DNA of 12,487 bases, taken from Chloroflexota bacterium. GTDB taxonomy: Bacteria > Chloroflexota > Ktedonobacteria > Ktedonobacterales > Ktedonobacteraceae. This document shows, piece by piece, positions 1 to 6,600 of this stretch (position 1 is its first letter; each line of letters starts with the position of its first letter). Under the pieces are notes generated by a model. The model saw only the letters and a list, made by a program, of their open reading frames with translations, ran no database searches and was not told where the DNA came from. The translations under genes and the position numbers were made by a program. The stretch covers positions 1 through 12,487 of the forward strand of contig DAHVFL010000080.1 of NCBI GenBank assembly GCA_027316975.1, written 5' to 3'.

Positions 1-164
1 TTGCTAATCGTCCAAAAGACCAGGAAGATATCCTGGCTCTTATCAAACAGTTAAAGATTCGGACACGCAACCAGGCTCAGAGGTTGATTGATAGGTATAT
101 TCCAGATAAACAACTTCAGCAAATGAACAACGTTGAAGACACTCTCGCAGATTTTTTCAAGTGA
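1..164 (+). CDS. C-terminal fragment of an unidentified protein, possibly DUF6036-type nucleotidyltransferase
   Basis: An open frame enters from the left edge (first full codon at 3) and ends at TGA 162-164, giving the last 53 residues of a protein. The visible tail begins ANRPKDQEDI and contains LIDRYIPDK and ends DTLADFFK. The 'RPKDxEDIxxLI' helix followed by 'ALI/LIDRY' is, from memory, like the C-terminal end of DUF6036/minimal nucleotidyltransferase-like proteins, where an arginine-lysine-aspartate helix closes the fold. No catalytic motif is in view, so that assignment is only a suggestion. The next gene follows on the same strand after about 68 bases (42 to its most upstream ATG), so the two may be co-transcribed. 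Base composition is visibly more AT-rich than in the housekeeping genes to the right, which fits an accessory locus. Confidence 0.6.
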   Translation, partial: ANRPKDQEDILALIKQLKIRTRNQAQRLIDRYIPDKQLQQMNNVEDTLADFFK

Positions 165-232
165 TACATCCGGCCTCCATCCGTGATACAATATAGTCAA
201 GCGCGATGAATACATTATTAGGATCAACTAAA

Positions 233-682
233 ATGAAATCAAGCGACCATTTACAAACAATGGCTATAACCTATCAAGAAATCTGCCAGGGCGAAACGCC
301 GTGGGTGTCACTGGGCAATTTCATGAATGCCTGGTTTGGCTATGCTACAGATAAACGTCTTCAACTTGTGACTGATCCGATCTCTCTTCCAGCGTCACTG
401 AACATAGATACTCAACGTTGGGCCGCTTTCTGCGCCGCATCAGTGGAATGGCTTAGTGAACGATACGGCATACTTTGTCCAACATGGGTACACAATCCCT
501 CCTACAACTTGACAGAACCATGGTTTGACTCTCCCGGCGCTTATAAACCAGAAGTACGCGCACGGCTTATTCAGAAAACGCCGGAGCCTTTTACCAGGCG
601 CAACATTTTTTGTGGCAACCGTATGTTTGCCAACAAGTACGAGTTGGTTGAGCAATTGCGCCTACGTCGCCGCTCGGCCTAA
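233..682 (+). CDS. Conserved hypothetical protein, partner of the upstream gene
   Basis: A 149-aa soluble protein with no signal peptide or membrane segment. The start is ambiguous. ATG 206 gives 158 aa but has no ribosome site. ATG 233 is preceded by AGGA at 220-223 with a 9-base spacer, so I prefer it. ATG 260 (MAITYQEI) is also possible. Conserved-looking blocks, in order, are AITYQEICQGETPWVSLGNF near the start, a tryptophan-rich middle (RWAAFCAASVEWL, then LCPTWVHNPSY and EPWFDSPG), and a C-terminal TPEPFTRRNIFCGNRMF followed by NKYEL. The ordered W, F and C positions suggest a true folded family. I cannot name it, and I see no known catalytic signature. It sits directly after the partial gene at the left edge and ends 11 bases from the end of the convergent HTH-STAND gene. 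The two-gene arrangement resembles a toxin-antitoxin-like or paired module, but that is inference. Confidence 0.8.
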   Translation: MKSSDHLQTMAITYQEICQGETPWVSLGNFMNAWFGYATDKRLQLVTDPISLPASLNIDTQRWAAFCAASVEWLSERYGILCPTWVHNPSYNLTEPWFDSPGAYKPEVRARLIQKTPEPFTRRNIFCGNRMFANKYELVEQLRLRRRSA

Positions 683-693
683 AAAGGTCCCAT

Positions 694-3258
694 TTACAAC
701 GACTCCTCGCTCGCCTCAAGCGCCAGTCGCGTCACCTCCTCCTGCGAAAGAGCCTTGCCCTCTGCCCACCATGCTTCCCACGTTGCCTCGTCAATCAGCG
801 ACTTGAGGCCGCCAAGATAGGCGCTATACAGGGGAACATAAGCTACCGGAACGGCGGTATTGAGGCTCGCAAAAAGCGCTTCGGCGGCGCTGCACACCTT
901 CGCCGCGTAGGATGGACCTCGCGTTGTCCCTAACAGGCAGCCGAAAGCAACCAGATCGGAGGCCAGCATGTAGCGATTGCCAGTTATTTGCGCCAGCAGC
1001 AGCCCCTCGCGCAAATAACTGGCGCTTTGTTTAAGGTCCGCCTGAACAATAGCCAGCACACCCAGGTAAACCAGCGTGACATTCAGCAGACCCGGTTCGC
1101 TATACTCGCGCAGTAGTGGCAACGCTTCATTCAACCGTATCCATGCTTGAGTGAAGTCGTTTTGAAGGATCGCCATCGCCCCCAACCTGCTCAGAGCAAA
1201 AGCATACGTACGCCAGTCTTCTTGTTCGCGCAGAAGGAACACGCTCTCTTCAAGATATGTGCTTGCCAGCGTATATTCCCCCTGCATATGCCAGCTATCG
1301 CCAATCTGGAAGATGGCCGAGGTTCTCCCAACATCGTCTCCAACGGCTTCATAGAGCGCCAGAGCTTGCTCGGCCAGTTCTCGCGAACGCTTGCACGCCA
1401 CCTCCCACAGGGCAAGCCGTGACGCGGCCATCAACAGTTTGGCGCGGATGACCGGTGATGTCTCCTGTGTCATCTTGAGCGCAACATCGATCCAGCGATG
1501 AGCCTCCTCGAACGCCGTGCGCGCCTCCCAGAACATCCCCAGCGCGCCGCACATGCGCTGTACGAATTCGGCTTCATTGCGCTCAATAGCCCACTCCAGC
1601 GCTGCTCGCAGGTTATCCTGTTCGCGGGCCAGCATCGACACCACCTCGGATTGCCTGCGACCATATAATTTCGGCTCAATACGTTCAGCCATCGCGAGAT
1701 AATATCCCGCGTGCCGCCGTTGCGCATCTTCGCGCTCTCCACACGCCTCCAATTTTCCCCATGCATATTCACGAATCGTCTCTAAGAAATAAAAGCGCGG
1801 TTCCTTATGCTCCTCCGGAGAGTCGATTTCGAGCATCATCCGTTTCACCAGGCTGTGATCAATCAGCGCCTCAATCAAATCAAGCGCGTCATCCTGAGTA
1901 GCTATTTCGTCGCCTCCAATGCCGATTGCCGCAACCGCATCTATTGTCCACCCGCCCAGAAAGACACCCAGGCGGCGAAAAAGGCATTGTAGTTGTATAT
2001 CCAGCAGCCCATAGCTCCAATCCAATGTATTCTGTAAAGTTTGGTGGCGCTGGTGTACATCACGCGCAGTGGAGCGCAAAAAAGTCAAACTCTGACCCGT
2101 TTTATCTGTCAGCTTTTCCAGGATCACCGGTAAAGAATATACCTTAGTTCGCGCTGCAGCCAGTTCAAGCGCCAGGGGCAGCCCATCCAGCCTCGCGCAT
2201 ATGCTCGCAAGAGTCGCCACATTATCTTCAGTAATTTGAAAAGCAGGATCAATAGCTTGAGCGCGTTCGACGAAAAGACGAATAGCTGGAAATTGTGAAA
2301 CATACCCTACAGTGGATGCCGCATCGAGCGCGCAGACCTCGAGCGGAGGTACCTCGAATTCATGCTCCCCGTACAGTCGCAGCACAGACCGGCTTGTCAC
2401 CATAATTTTGAGCAGCGGGGCAGTACTCAACAAATCGCCGGCGAAAGACGCCATATCAGGGATTTGCTCCACATTATCCAGTACCAGCAGGAGCGACTTT
2501 TCTCGCAAATACCCCTTAAGCAAATCTTCGTGTGATGACATACGCTGCGTACCGGGATCGCCCCGTGTCACCGGCTCTGACAGTCCCAGCGCCTGTACGA
2601 TCGTCGAGTGTACAAGAACCGCATCGTGAATAGTTGCCAGTGACACAAAAAACACCCCATCGGCGAAATCATGCCGAACCGCGTGCGCCGCTTTCAACGC
2701 CAGGCGCGTTTTGCCAACTCCACCCGTTCCAAACAGCGTCAAGAGGCGCACCGCCGGCTGTCGAATACGATCCAGTAGCGCCTGCACCAGCGCTTCACGT
2801 CCGATAAGCGAAGTAAGCGCTACGGGCAAGTGCGTGTACGCCGAAAACGCAGTCAGACCCGCTAGAGTACTCTGAGACGGGGACTCAAGCCTGTTCAACG
2901 GAGCAGTGTGCCACTCTGCGTCGGAAAAGCTCTCCCTGCGCAAACCCATCAACGCCAGAAGTTCGATAGCCTCCACCTGAGTGGTGATCGCCTCCCAGCT
3001 CGCCAGCGTTTTGATCACTCTTCTAACTTCCTCATGGGTTAGAAATGTCTGCTTCGCGCCATGCAGTTTGCGGCTCAATACCCTTGAATCGATGCCCAGC
3101 GCGACAGCCAGCTCCTTCTGAAGCCGCCCCACCTGGCGGCGCGCATCAGTAACTTTCTCGCGAAAAAGGTCGAAGTTGATTAGAGAATCAGGAGAATGTT
3201 GGGGATACGAAGGATAGGGATGGGTAGTATGAGAATGGGTGTGAGATTCAGTAGCCAT
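694..3258 (-). CDS. HTH-STAND (NB-ARC-like) ATPase with TPR domain, putative transcriptional regulator
   Basis: An 854-aa multidomain signalling protein. Residues 5-21 are His/Pro/Tyr-rich. Residues 29-85 look like a Cro/C1-type helix-turn-helix (QKELAVALGIDSRVLSRKL). Residues 150-420 form a STAND NTPase: Walker A GTGGVGKT at 177-184, Walker B LLLVLDN at 256-262, the MVTSR sensor at 286-290 and GLPLALELAAAR at 359-370. A winged-helix-like stretch with FLETIREYAW follows at 491-500. Residues 545-800 are TPR-like helical repeats. In AfsR/MalT-like STAND proteins the TPR part senses a ligand or partner and ATP-driven oligomerisation switches output; that is family knowledge. The start was moved to ATG 3258 because GGAGGAG lies 9 bases upstream. 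A longer reading to a GTG at 3378 would run through the promoter and a repeat. It converges on the small gene ending at 682, with an 11-base gap. The ligand and targets cannot be predicted. Confidence 0.9.
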   Translation of the reverse strand: MATESHTHSHTTHPYPSYPQHSPDSLINFDLFREKVTDARRQVGRLQKELAVALGIDSRVLSRKLHGAKQTFLTHEEVRRVIKTLASWEAITTQVEAIELLALMGLRRESFSDAEWHTAPLNRLESPSQSTLAGLTAFSAYTHLPVALTSLIGREALVQALLDRIRQPAVRLLTLFGTGGVGKTRLALKAAHAVRHDFADGVFFVSLATIHDAVLVHSTIVQALGLSEPVTRGDPGTQRMSSHEDLLKGYLREKSLLLVLDNVEQIPDMASFAGDLLSTAPLLKIMVTSRSVLRLYGEHEFEVPPLEVCALDAASTVGYVSQFPAIRLFVERAQAIDPAFQITEDNVATLASICARLDGLPLALELAAARTKVYSLPVILEKLTDKTGQSLTFLRSTARDVHQRHQTLQNTLDWSYGLLDIQLQCLFRRLGVFLGGWTIDAVAAIGIGGDEIATQDDALDLIEALIDHSLVKRMMLEIDSPEEHKEPRFYFLETIREYAWGKLEACGEREDAQRRHAGYYLAMAERIEPKLYGRRQSEVVSMLAREQDNLRAALEWAIERNEAEFVQRMCGALGMFWEARTAFEEAHRWIDVALKMTQETSPVIRAKLLMAASRLALWEVACKRSRELAEQALALYEAVGDDVGRTSAIFQIGDSWHMQGEYTLASTYLEESVFLLREQEDWRTYAFALSRLGAMAILQNDFTQAWIRLNEALPLLREYSEPGLLNVTLVYLGVLAIVQADLKQSASYLREGLLLAQITGNRYMLASDLVAFGCLLGTTRGPSYAAKVCSAAEALFASLNTAVPVAYVPLYSAYLGGLKSLIDEATWEAWWAEGKALSQEEVTRLALEASEESL

Positions 3259-3315
3259 AAATATCCGCTCCTCCATAATTCTAACAAGTCTGCACGTACC
3301 CCGTAGCCGCCCACT

Positions 3316-3343
3316 ATTATATCTTATAAATCTGGACTTTCCA
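3316..3343 (-). promoter_or_regulatory. Putative sigma-70-type promoter of the HTH-STAND gene
   Basis: On the minus strand, TGGAAA (3343-3338, four of six matches to TTGACA) is followed by a 16-base spacer and a perfect TATAAT (3321-3316). Transcription would start near 3309 and give a leader of about 50 bases to ATG 3258. This supports the shorter start of the gene. Confidence 0.6.
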
Positions 3344-3367
3344 TATTTTTGGGACACACACAGGACT

Positions 3368-3400
3368 TTTTGAATCACTTTTGAATCACTTTTGAATCAC
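3368..3400. repeat. Three perfect 11-bp tandem repeats upstream of the HTH-STAND promoter
   Basis: TTTTGAATCAC occurs three times back to back (3368-3378, 3379-3389, 3390-3400). The array ends about 25 bp upstream of the -35 hexamer of the regulator gene. The 11-bp period is close to one helical turn, so three binding sites would fall on the same face of the DNA. This is the usual layout of an operator array. Binding by the regulator's own HTH domain is an inference. Confidence 0.8.
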
Positions 3401-3455
3401 CTCAGCCCTTTTTATCGCTTTTGTCGAGTTGTATACTCCTCGTGGCGATACGGAG

Positions 3456-3525
3456 TGCTGTGACAGGGGGGGAAGTCAGATATCGACAGGCAAGCAAAGT
3501 CGTATTCGGCTTTCCTGTTACAGCA
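3456..3525. repeat. Spaced 12-bp inverted repeat downstream of rqcH
   Basis: TGCTGTGACAGG (3456-3467) and CCTGTTACAGCA (3514-3525) are inverted with 11 of 12 matches and a 46-base loop. They lie in the gap between the end of rqcH (3547) and the start region of the HTH-STAND gene. A shorter pairing, TTCGGC (3505-3510) with GCCGAA (3532-3537), overlaps one arm. No T-run follows on either strand, so it is not a canonical terminator. The remaining bases 3401-3546 hold no gene that I can support. Confidence 0.5.
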
Positions 3526-3546
3526 TTCTTCGCCGAAAAATTCCTC

Positions 3547-5574
3547 TCACATTCCATTACGTGGTTCTGCATAGAGCGTGCGTTCGTGGTCATAGATCAC
3601 CATGCCAGGACCACCACCTTTCATATGGCGCACATAACGCTGCAACGTATAATCGACAGGGACACTGGTGCTACCCCGCGCCTGGCTGTACCACGCCGCC
3701 AGGGCAGCGGCCTCCTCAATAGCGCTGCGCGGAATGTCGCGCCCACCCGCCTTGATAATCACATGCGAGCCAGGGACACCGCGCGCGTGCAGCCACATAT
3801 CATTCGACGAAGCCTGGTGGAATGTCACATCCTCGTTCTGGCGGCTGTTCTTGCCAATCAAGAGCGTAAACCCCTCGCGGCTTTGCGCGTGTAGTGGCAC
3901 ACCACCCGGCGGCGTCGGCTTTCCCCTGGTTTGTTTGCCGCCCTTGTCTTTCCCTTTATGCACAGGCTTCTGTTGTTTTTGAACCGCCTTCGCCGCCCCC
4001 TTCGCGCCTCGCATATACCCGGCCGTTTGCGTCTCCGCCTTCACCAGCGCCACTTCTAGAGGTGTATCGGCCAGCATCAAATCGGCCAACAACTGCTCGA
4101 TCATGGCAATCTCAACGGCGTTTTGCTCGATCTGCGGCGGAACAAGCGCCAGGGCGCGGCGCAACTTGTGGTACTTATGAAATATGCGATTGGCATTACC
4201 CACCGCGTCCAGGCGCGGATCAAGCGGAACCGTCACCAGCGCTGGCGTCTCCTGACCCTCGAAGAAATTTTGCAGCGTCACGCTCTGCGGCCCCTGTTTG
4301 ACATCATTTTGATGAGCCAGCAGAAGCCCCGCCCACAAACGGTACTGATTAGCCTCCTCAGAAACCGCCAGCTCTTTTTGCAACAGCTCAGCCTTACGCC
4401 TGCATCGCTCCAACTGCGTGTGTAACACTTTGCGCACAGGCGCGCGCACGCTCTCCATCGCGTCGCGCCATTCCGCGCCCGCGTAAAACTCATCTATAAT
4501 CGAATTAATAGAAGACGAAGCCAGTATACGCACCCCCGCCATCTCGGCATACTGTTCAAGCGCATATGGCGCAAAAGCGACATATCGTTGTAGGGTACGG
4601 GCGTACCCTTGCGGTCGCCCTGGGGTGGTTGGGGCGTCTCCTTTCTCCCCCTCAGATCGCCCTGGGGTAATGGCCGGCGCGTCTTGCGCTCCCGCCAGTT
4701 GCTCAACGCGCTCAACCAGTTGTGGCTTCCAGGCATGCGCATCGTACAACGCCGCTATCTCACGCACATTCCAGGCCACTTCTTCCCAGGTATTCTCGTC
4801 CTGTAAAGCAAGCGAATCGCTATTGCCGGTAGCGCGATACACCACCTCGCGAGCCAGCAACTGGCTGAAGCCGGGTAGGTTTCTACTGAGAAGTTGCCAG
4901 AGGGTTGGTTGTTCCGAGGCACGCGCGCGCCCTTTCTTCACCGGCGCTGGCCGCGCGGCCTCTTCCAAAGCCACCGCCTTCAGTTGAGAAGCCGTGAGCG
5001 TGGTAGGGTCTAAACGCGGCAGGGATTGCTCGCCAACCACGCGCATTTGTGGTGGCGGCGCGACGTAAGGCACATTGGGCGCAATGACGCGATACCGATT
5101 AACGTCAGCGCCAACATACTTGAGACAGCCCAAAATCATACCCTGTTCATCACAGAAGATAACATTGCTCAAGCGTCCCATGATCTCGATAATCAGCCGG
5201 TAACGCGCCCGTTCATCGCTATCCACATCCCTGCGCGAACTGGCGATGATCTCGATTACCCGTTCCCAGCGCGGCTGTCCAATAGCCTCGATGCGCGTTC
5301 CTTCCAGGTACTTGCGCAGAAGCATAATAAACGCTGGCGGCTCACTGGCTATTTTAGCAGGCTTACGCGCCGTCAGATGTGCCCGCGCCAACTGGGGATG
5401 CGCCGAAAAAGAGAGCCAGCGGTTCTGTCCGCCCTGCCCACCCCCCCCAGGCGTATAGCACTGCATAGCTACCGTGTGTTCGGTTGGCTGAATAACCGTA
5501 TCAATACGCGCCCCCGTCAACAAAGTGCGCCACTCATCAGCAACAGCGGCCAGCGTTATAGCATCTACAAACAT
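3547..5574 (-). CDS. rqcH: Rqc2/NFACT-family ribosome quality control protein (RqcH, fibronectin-binding A-type)
   Basis: A 675-aa protein. The family binds peptidyl-tRNA-obstructed 50S subunits and recruits alanyl-tRNA so that stalled nascent chains receive a C-terminal alanine tail (Rqc2/RqcH knowledge). The NFACT-N domain covers about 1-175: FVDAITLAAVADEW, QPTEHTVAMQCY, SAHPQLARAHLT, PPAFIMLLRKYLEGTRIEAI at 79-98, and IEIMGRLSNVIFCDE at 129-143. A helix-hairpin-helix-like segment follows at about 195-255, coiled coil at about 375-515, a basic Lys/Gly/Gln-rich linker at about 522-562, and NFACT-R (DUF814) at about 568-670 with LLIGKNSRQNEDVT, WLHARGVPGSHVIIKAG and GGGPGMVIYDHE. ATG 5574 has AGGA 7 bases upstream. 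Two oddities stand out: a low-complexity in-frame insertion at about 298-325, and Glu-Arg at 104-105 where I place the family's Asp-Arg motif. It is divergent from gmk. In Bacillus, rqcH (yloA) also lies close to gmk. Confidence 0.95.
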   Translation of the reverse strand: MFVDAITLAAVADEWRTLLTGARIDTVIQPTEHTVAMQCYTPGGGGQGGQNRWLSFSAHPQLARAHLTARKPAKIASEPPAFIMLLRKYLEGTRIEAIGQPRWERVIEIIASSRRDVDSDERARYRLIIEIMGRLSNVIFCDEQGMILGCLKYVGADVNRYRVIAPNVPYVAPPPQMRVVGEQSLPRLDPTTLTASQLKAVALEEAARPAPVKKGRARASEQPTLWQLLSRNLPGFSQLLAREVVYRATGNSDSLALQDENTWEEVAWNVREIAALYDAHAWKPQLVERVEQLAGAQDAPAITPGRSEGEKGDAPTTPGRPQGYARTLQRYVAFAPYALEQYAEMAGVRILASSSINSIIDEFYAGAEWRDAMESVRAPVRKVLHTQLERCRRKAELLQKELAVSEEANQYRLWAGLLLAHQNDVKQGPQSVTLQNFFEGQETPALVTVPLDPRLDAVGNANRIFHKYHKLRRALALVPPQIEQNAVEIAMIEQLLADLMLADTPLEVALVKAETQTAGYMRGAKGAAKAVQKQQKPVHKGKDKGGKQTRGKPTPPGGVPLHAQSREGFTLLIGKNSRQNEDVTFHQASSNDMWLHARGVPGSHVIIKAGGRDIPRSAIEEAAALAAWYSQARGSTSVPVDYTLQRYVRHMKGGGPGMVIYDHERTLYAEPRNGM
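4591..4683. repeat. Palindromic/duplicated GC-rich repeat inserted in frame within rqcH
   Basis: Two direct copies of TCGCCCTGGGGT (4615-4626 and 4657-4668) are 42 bp apart, so the unit is a whole number of codons. The left end carries a perfect short palindrome GGGTACGGGCGTACCC (4593-4608), and GGGCG (4600-4604) can also pair with CGCCC (4616-4620). The translation shows two related peptide units, DAPAITPGRSEG and DAPTTPGRPQG (residues 298-309 and 313-323). The sequence resembles GC-rich repeats that I remember as dispersed in Chloroflexota and cyanobacterial genomes. That dispersal cannot be shown from one window. Confidence 0.6.
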
Positions 5575-5625
5575 AGCTTAATCCTATCTGATACGTAACT
5601 TTTCTTGCGCCTGCGGCGGCCTGGA

Positions 5626-5680
5626 GGAGAAGAGTCTGCTGGCTGATCGCCGCAGGCGATCAGCCAGCAGACTCTTCTCC
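5626..5680. repeat. Perfect 26-bp inverted repeat (3-nt loop) in the rqcH leader
   Basis: The arms at 5626-5651 and 5655-5680 are exact reverse complements separated only by GCA. Pairing extends outward by an A-T, a G-T wobble and a G-C. The tip of the hairpin, CGCCGCAGGCG (5648-5658), is also the exact reverse complement of CGCCTGCGGCG at 5608-5618. A transcript reading toward rqcH could therefore form either the long hairpin or a shorter alternative stem. The left arm ends about 50 bases upstream of the rqcH start codon. No T-run follows it, so a simple terminator is less likely than a repeat element or regulatory leader. Confidence 0.9.
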
Positions 5681-5835
5681 TTCCAATAGTAGCGAACCGC
5701 GAAGCGGTGAGGTTTCTGATAGAAATCGGCATATCACATAAAATACCACTGCATGTTGTACAATAAAGATAACAAACAGTTCCGCAACGTTTTCTCTTGA
5801 TCGTCAGTATAACAAAGAGTGGACATGGTGTATAG

Positions 5836-5882
5836 CGACCAGGGCGGGACTTCGCCGCCCTCGCGGCCACCCGCCCTGGTCG
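5836..5882. repeat. 13-bp perfect inverted repeat in the gmk leader
   Basis: CGACCAGGGCGGG (5836-5848) and CCCGCCCTGGTCG (5870-5882) form a perfect 13-bp stem around a 21-nt GC-rich loop. An alternative, mutually exclusive stem pairs GGGCGG (5842-5847) with CCGCCC (5855-5860). The element ends 42 bases upstream of the gmk ATG. It could be a dispersed palindromic repeat or a folded leader; I see no T-run for termination. Confidence 0.85.
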
Positions 5883-5924
5883 AACCCGGCACTCTGGATA
5901 TTCAGGGGGCGTAGGACAAACAGT

Positions 5925-6575
5925 ATGCAACTTGAGATGGAGCGTCACATGTCCCAGCAGCAGGGGACATCCCCACCATCACCTCGCCAGGGACTGCTCT
6001 TCGTGCTTTCAGCCCCGTCCGGCGCCGGCAAAGATACCGTCATCAACACGGCCAGAGCGCAAGGAATAGACTTTTTCGTAGTCCCTTCTGTCACAACCCG
6101 CCCGCCACGCCCGGGCGAAAGCGAAGGCAACCCCTATAGATTTGTCAGCAAAGATACATTCGAAGATCTCGTCGGTAAGGACGAGTTGCTCGAATATGCC
6201 AATGTGCATGGCAACTGGTACGGCCAACCGCGCCAGCCTATCCGCGATAATTTGAGCGCGGGCCGCGATGTGCTGCTCAAAATCGATGTGAAAGGCGCGG
6301 CCACAGTACGCAAGAAAGTGCCGCAAGCTATCTTCATATTTCTTGTGCCTGAGTCAATGGAGGAACTGGCAGCCAGGCTCGTCAATCGCAACACCGAGAC
6401 AGAAGAAGAACTCAAACGAAGACTGGATGACGCCCACCACGAGCTAGCTGAGCAAGATTGGTATGATTATGTGATTACCAACCGCCAGGGACACGTAGAG
6501 GAAGCCGCCGCCCGGTTACATGCCATCATCATAGCAGAACATAGTCGGGTTCACCCTCGTCAAGTAACGATTTAA
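5925..6575 (+). CDS. gmk: Guanylate kinase
   Basis: The cytosolic enzyme phosphorylates GMP to GDP with ATP, a required step for GTP, dGTP and (p)ppGpp pools. The 216-aa length is typical apart from a loose 22-residue N-terminal lead. Visible motifs are the P-loop SAPSGAGKDT (29-38; Asp37 replaces the more usual Ser or Gly), the GMP-binding segment SVTTRPPRPGE (55-65), the YANVHGNWYGQP block (91-102), KIDVKGA (119-125) and the lid RNTETEEELKRRL (155-167). ATG 5925 is preceded by AGGA (5913-5916) with an 8-base spacer. ATG 5949, preceded by GGAG with a 6-base spacer, is a real alternative and would give 208 aa starting MSQQQ. glpX follows after 25 bases, so the two probably share a transcript. 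rqcH is divergent upstream. Confidence 0.97.
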   Translation: MQLEMERHMSQQQGTSPPSPRQGLLFVLSAPSGAGKDTVINTARAQGIDFFVVPSVTTRPPRPGESEGNPYRFVSKDTFEDLVGKDELLEYANVHGNWYGQPRQPIRDNLSAGRDVLLKIDVKGAATVRKKVPQAIFIFLVPESMEELAARLVNRNTETEEELKRRLDDAHHELAEQDWYDYVITNRQGHVEEAAARLHAIIIAEHSRVHPRQVTI

Positions 6576-6600
6576 TCACAGCAGAGAGGATTAAGCACGA

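Larger units (their letters stand above)
5575..5924. other. Divergent rqcH/gmk intergenic region, hairpin-rich
   Basis: No gene is supported in these 350 bases. From the rqcH side it holds an 11-nt element at 5608-5618, a 55-bp near-continuous palindrome (5626-5680), a small stem ACCGC-GAA-GCGGT (5696-5708) and a small stem TTTCT-GAT-AGAAA (5713-5725). An AT-rich core (about 5726-5830) includes the palindrome TTGTACAA (5756-5763). A GC-rich hairpin (5836-5882) sits in the gmk leader. Both promoters presumably lie in the AT-rich core. I found no -35/-10 pair there good enough to call; TATAAC at 5808-5813 is the best single -10-like hexamer on the gmk strand. Confidence 0.7.

Noticed and set aside
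3259..3378. 40-residue N-terminal extension of the HTH-STAND protein from a GTG at 3378
   Set aside because: The GTG lies in the 11-bp repeat, the extension covers the promoter, and ATG 3258 has a near-perfect ribosome site.
3368..3400. Possible CRISPR start
   Set aside because: The repeats are only 11 bp and directly abutting, with no spacers.
5026..5598. 190-codon plus-strand open frame opposite rqcH
   Set aside because: It is fully antisense to conserved NFACT-N coding sequence and no family resemblance is seen.
5626..5680. Simple intrinsic terminator
   Set aside because: The hairpin lies between divergent gene starts and has no T-run on either side.
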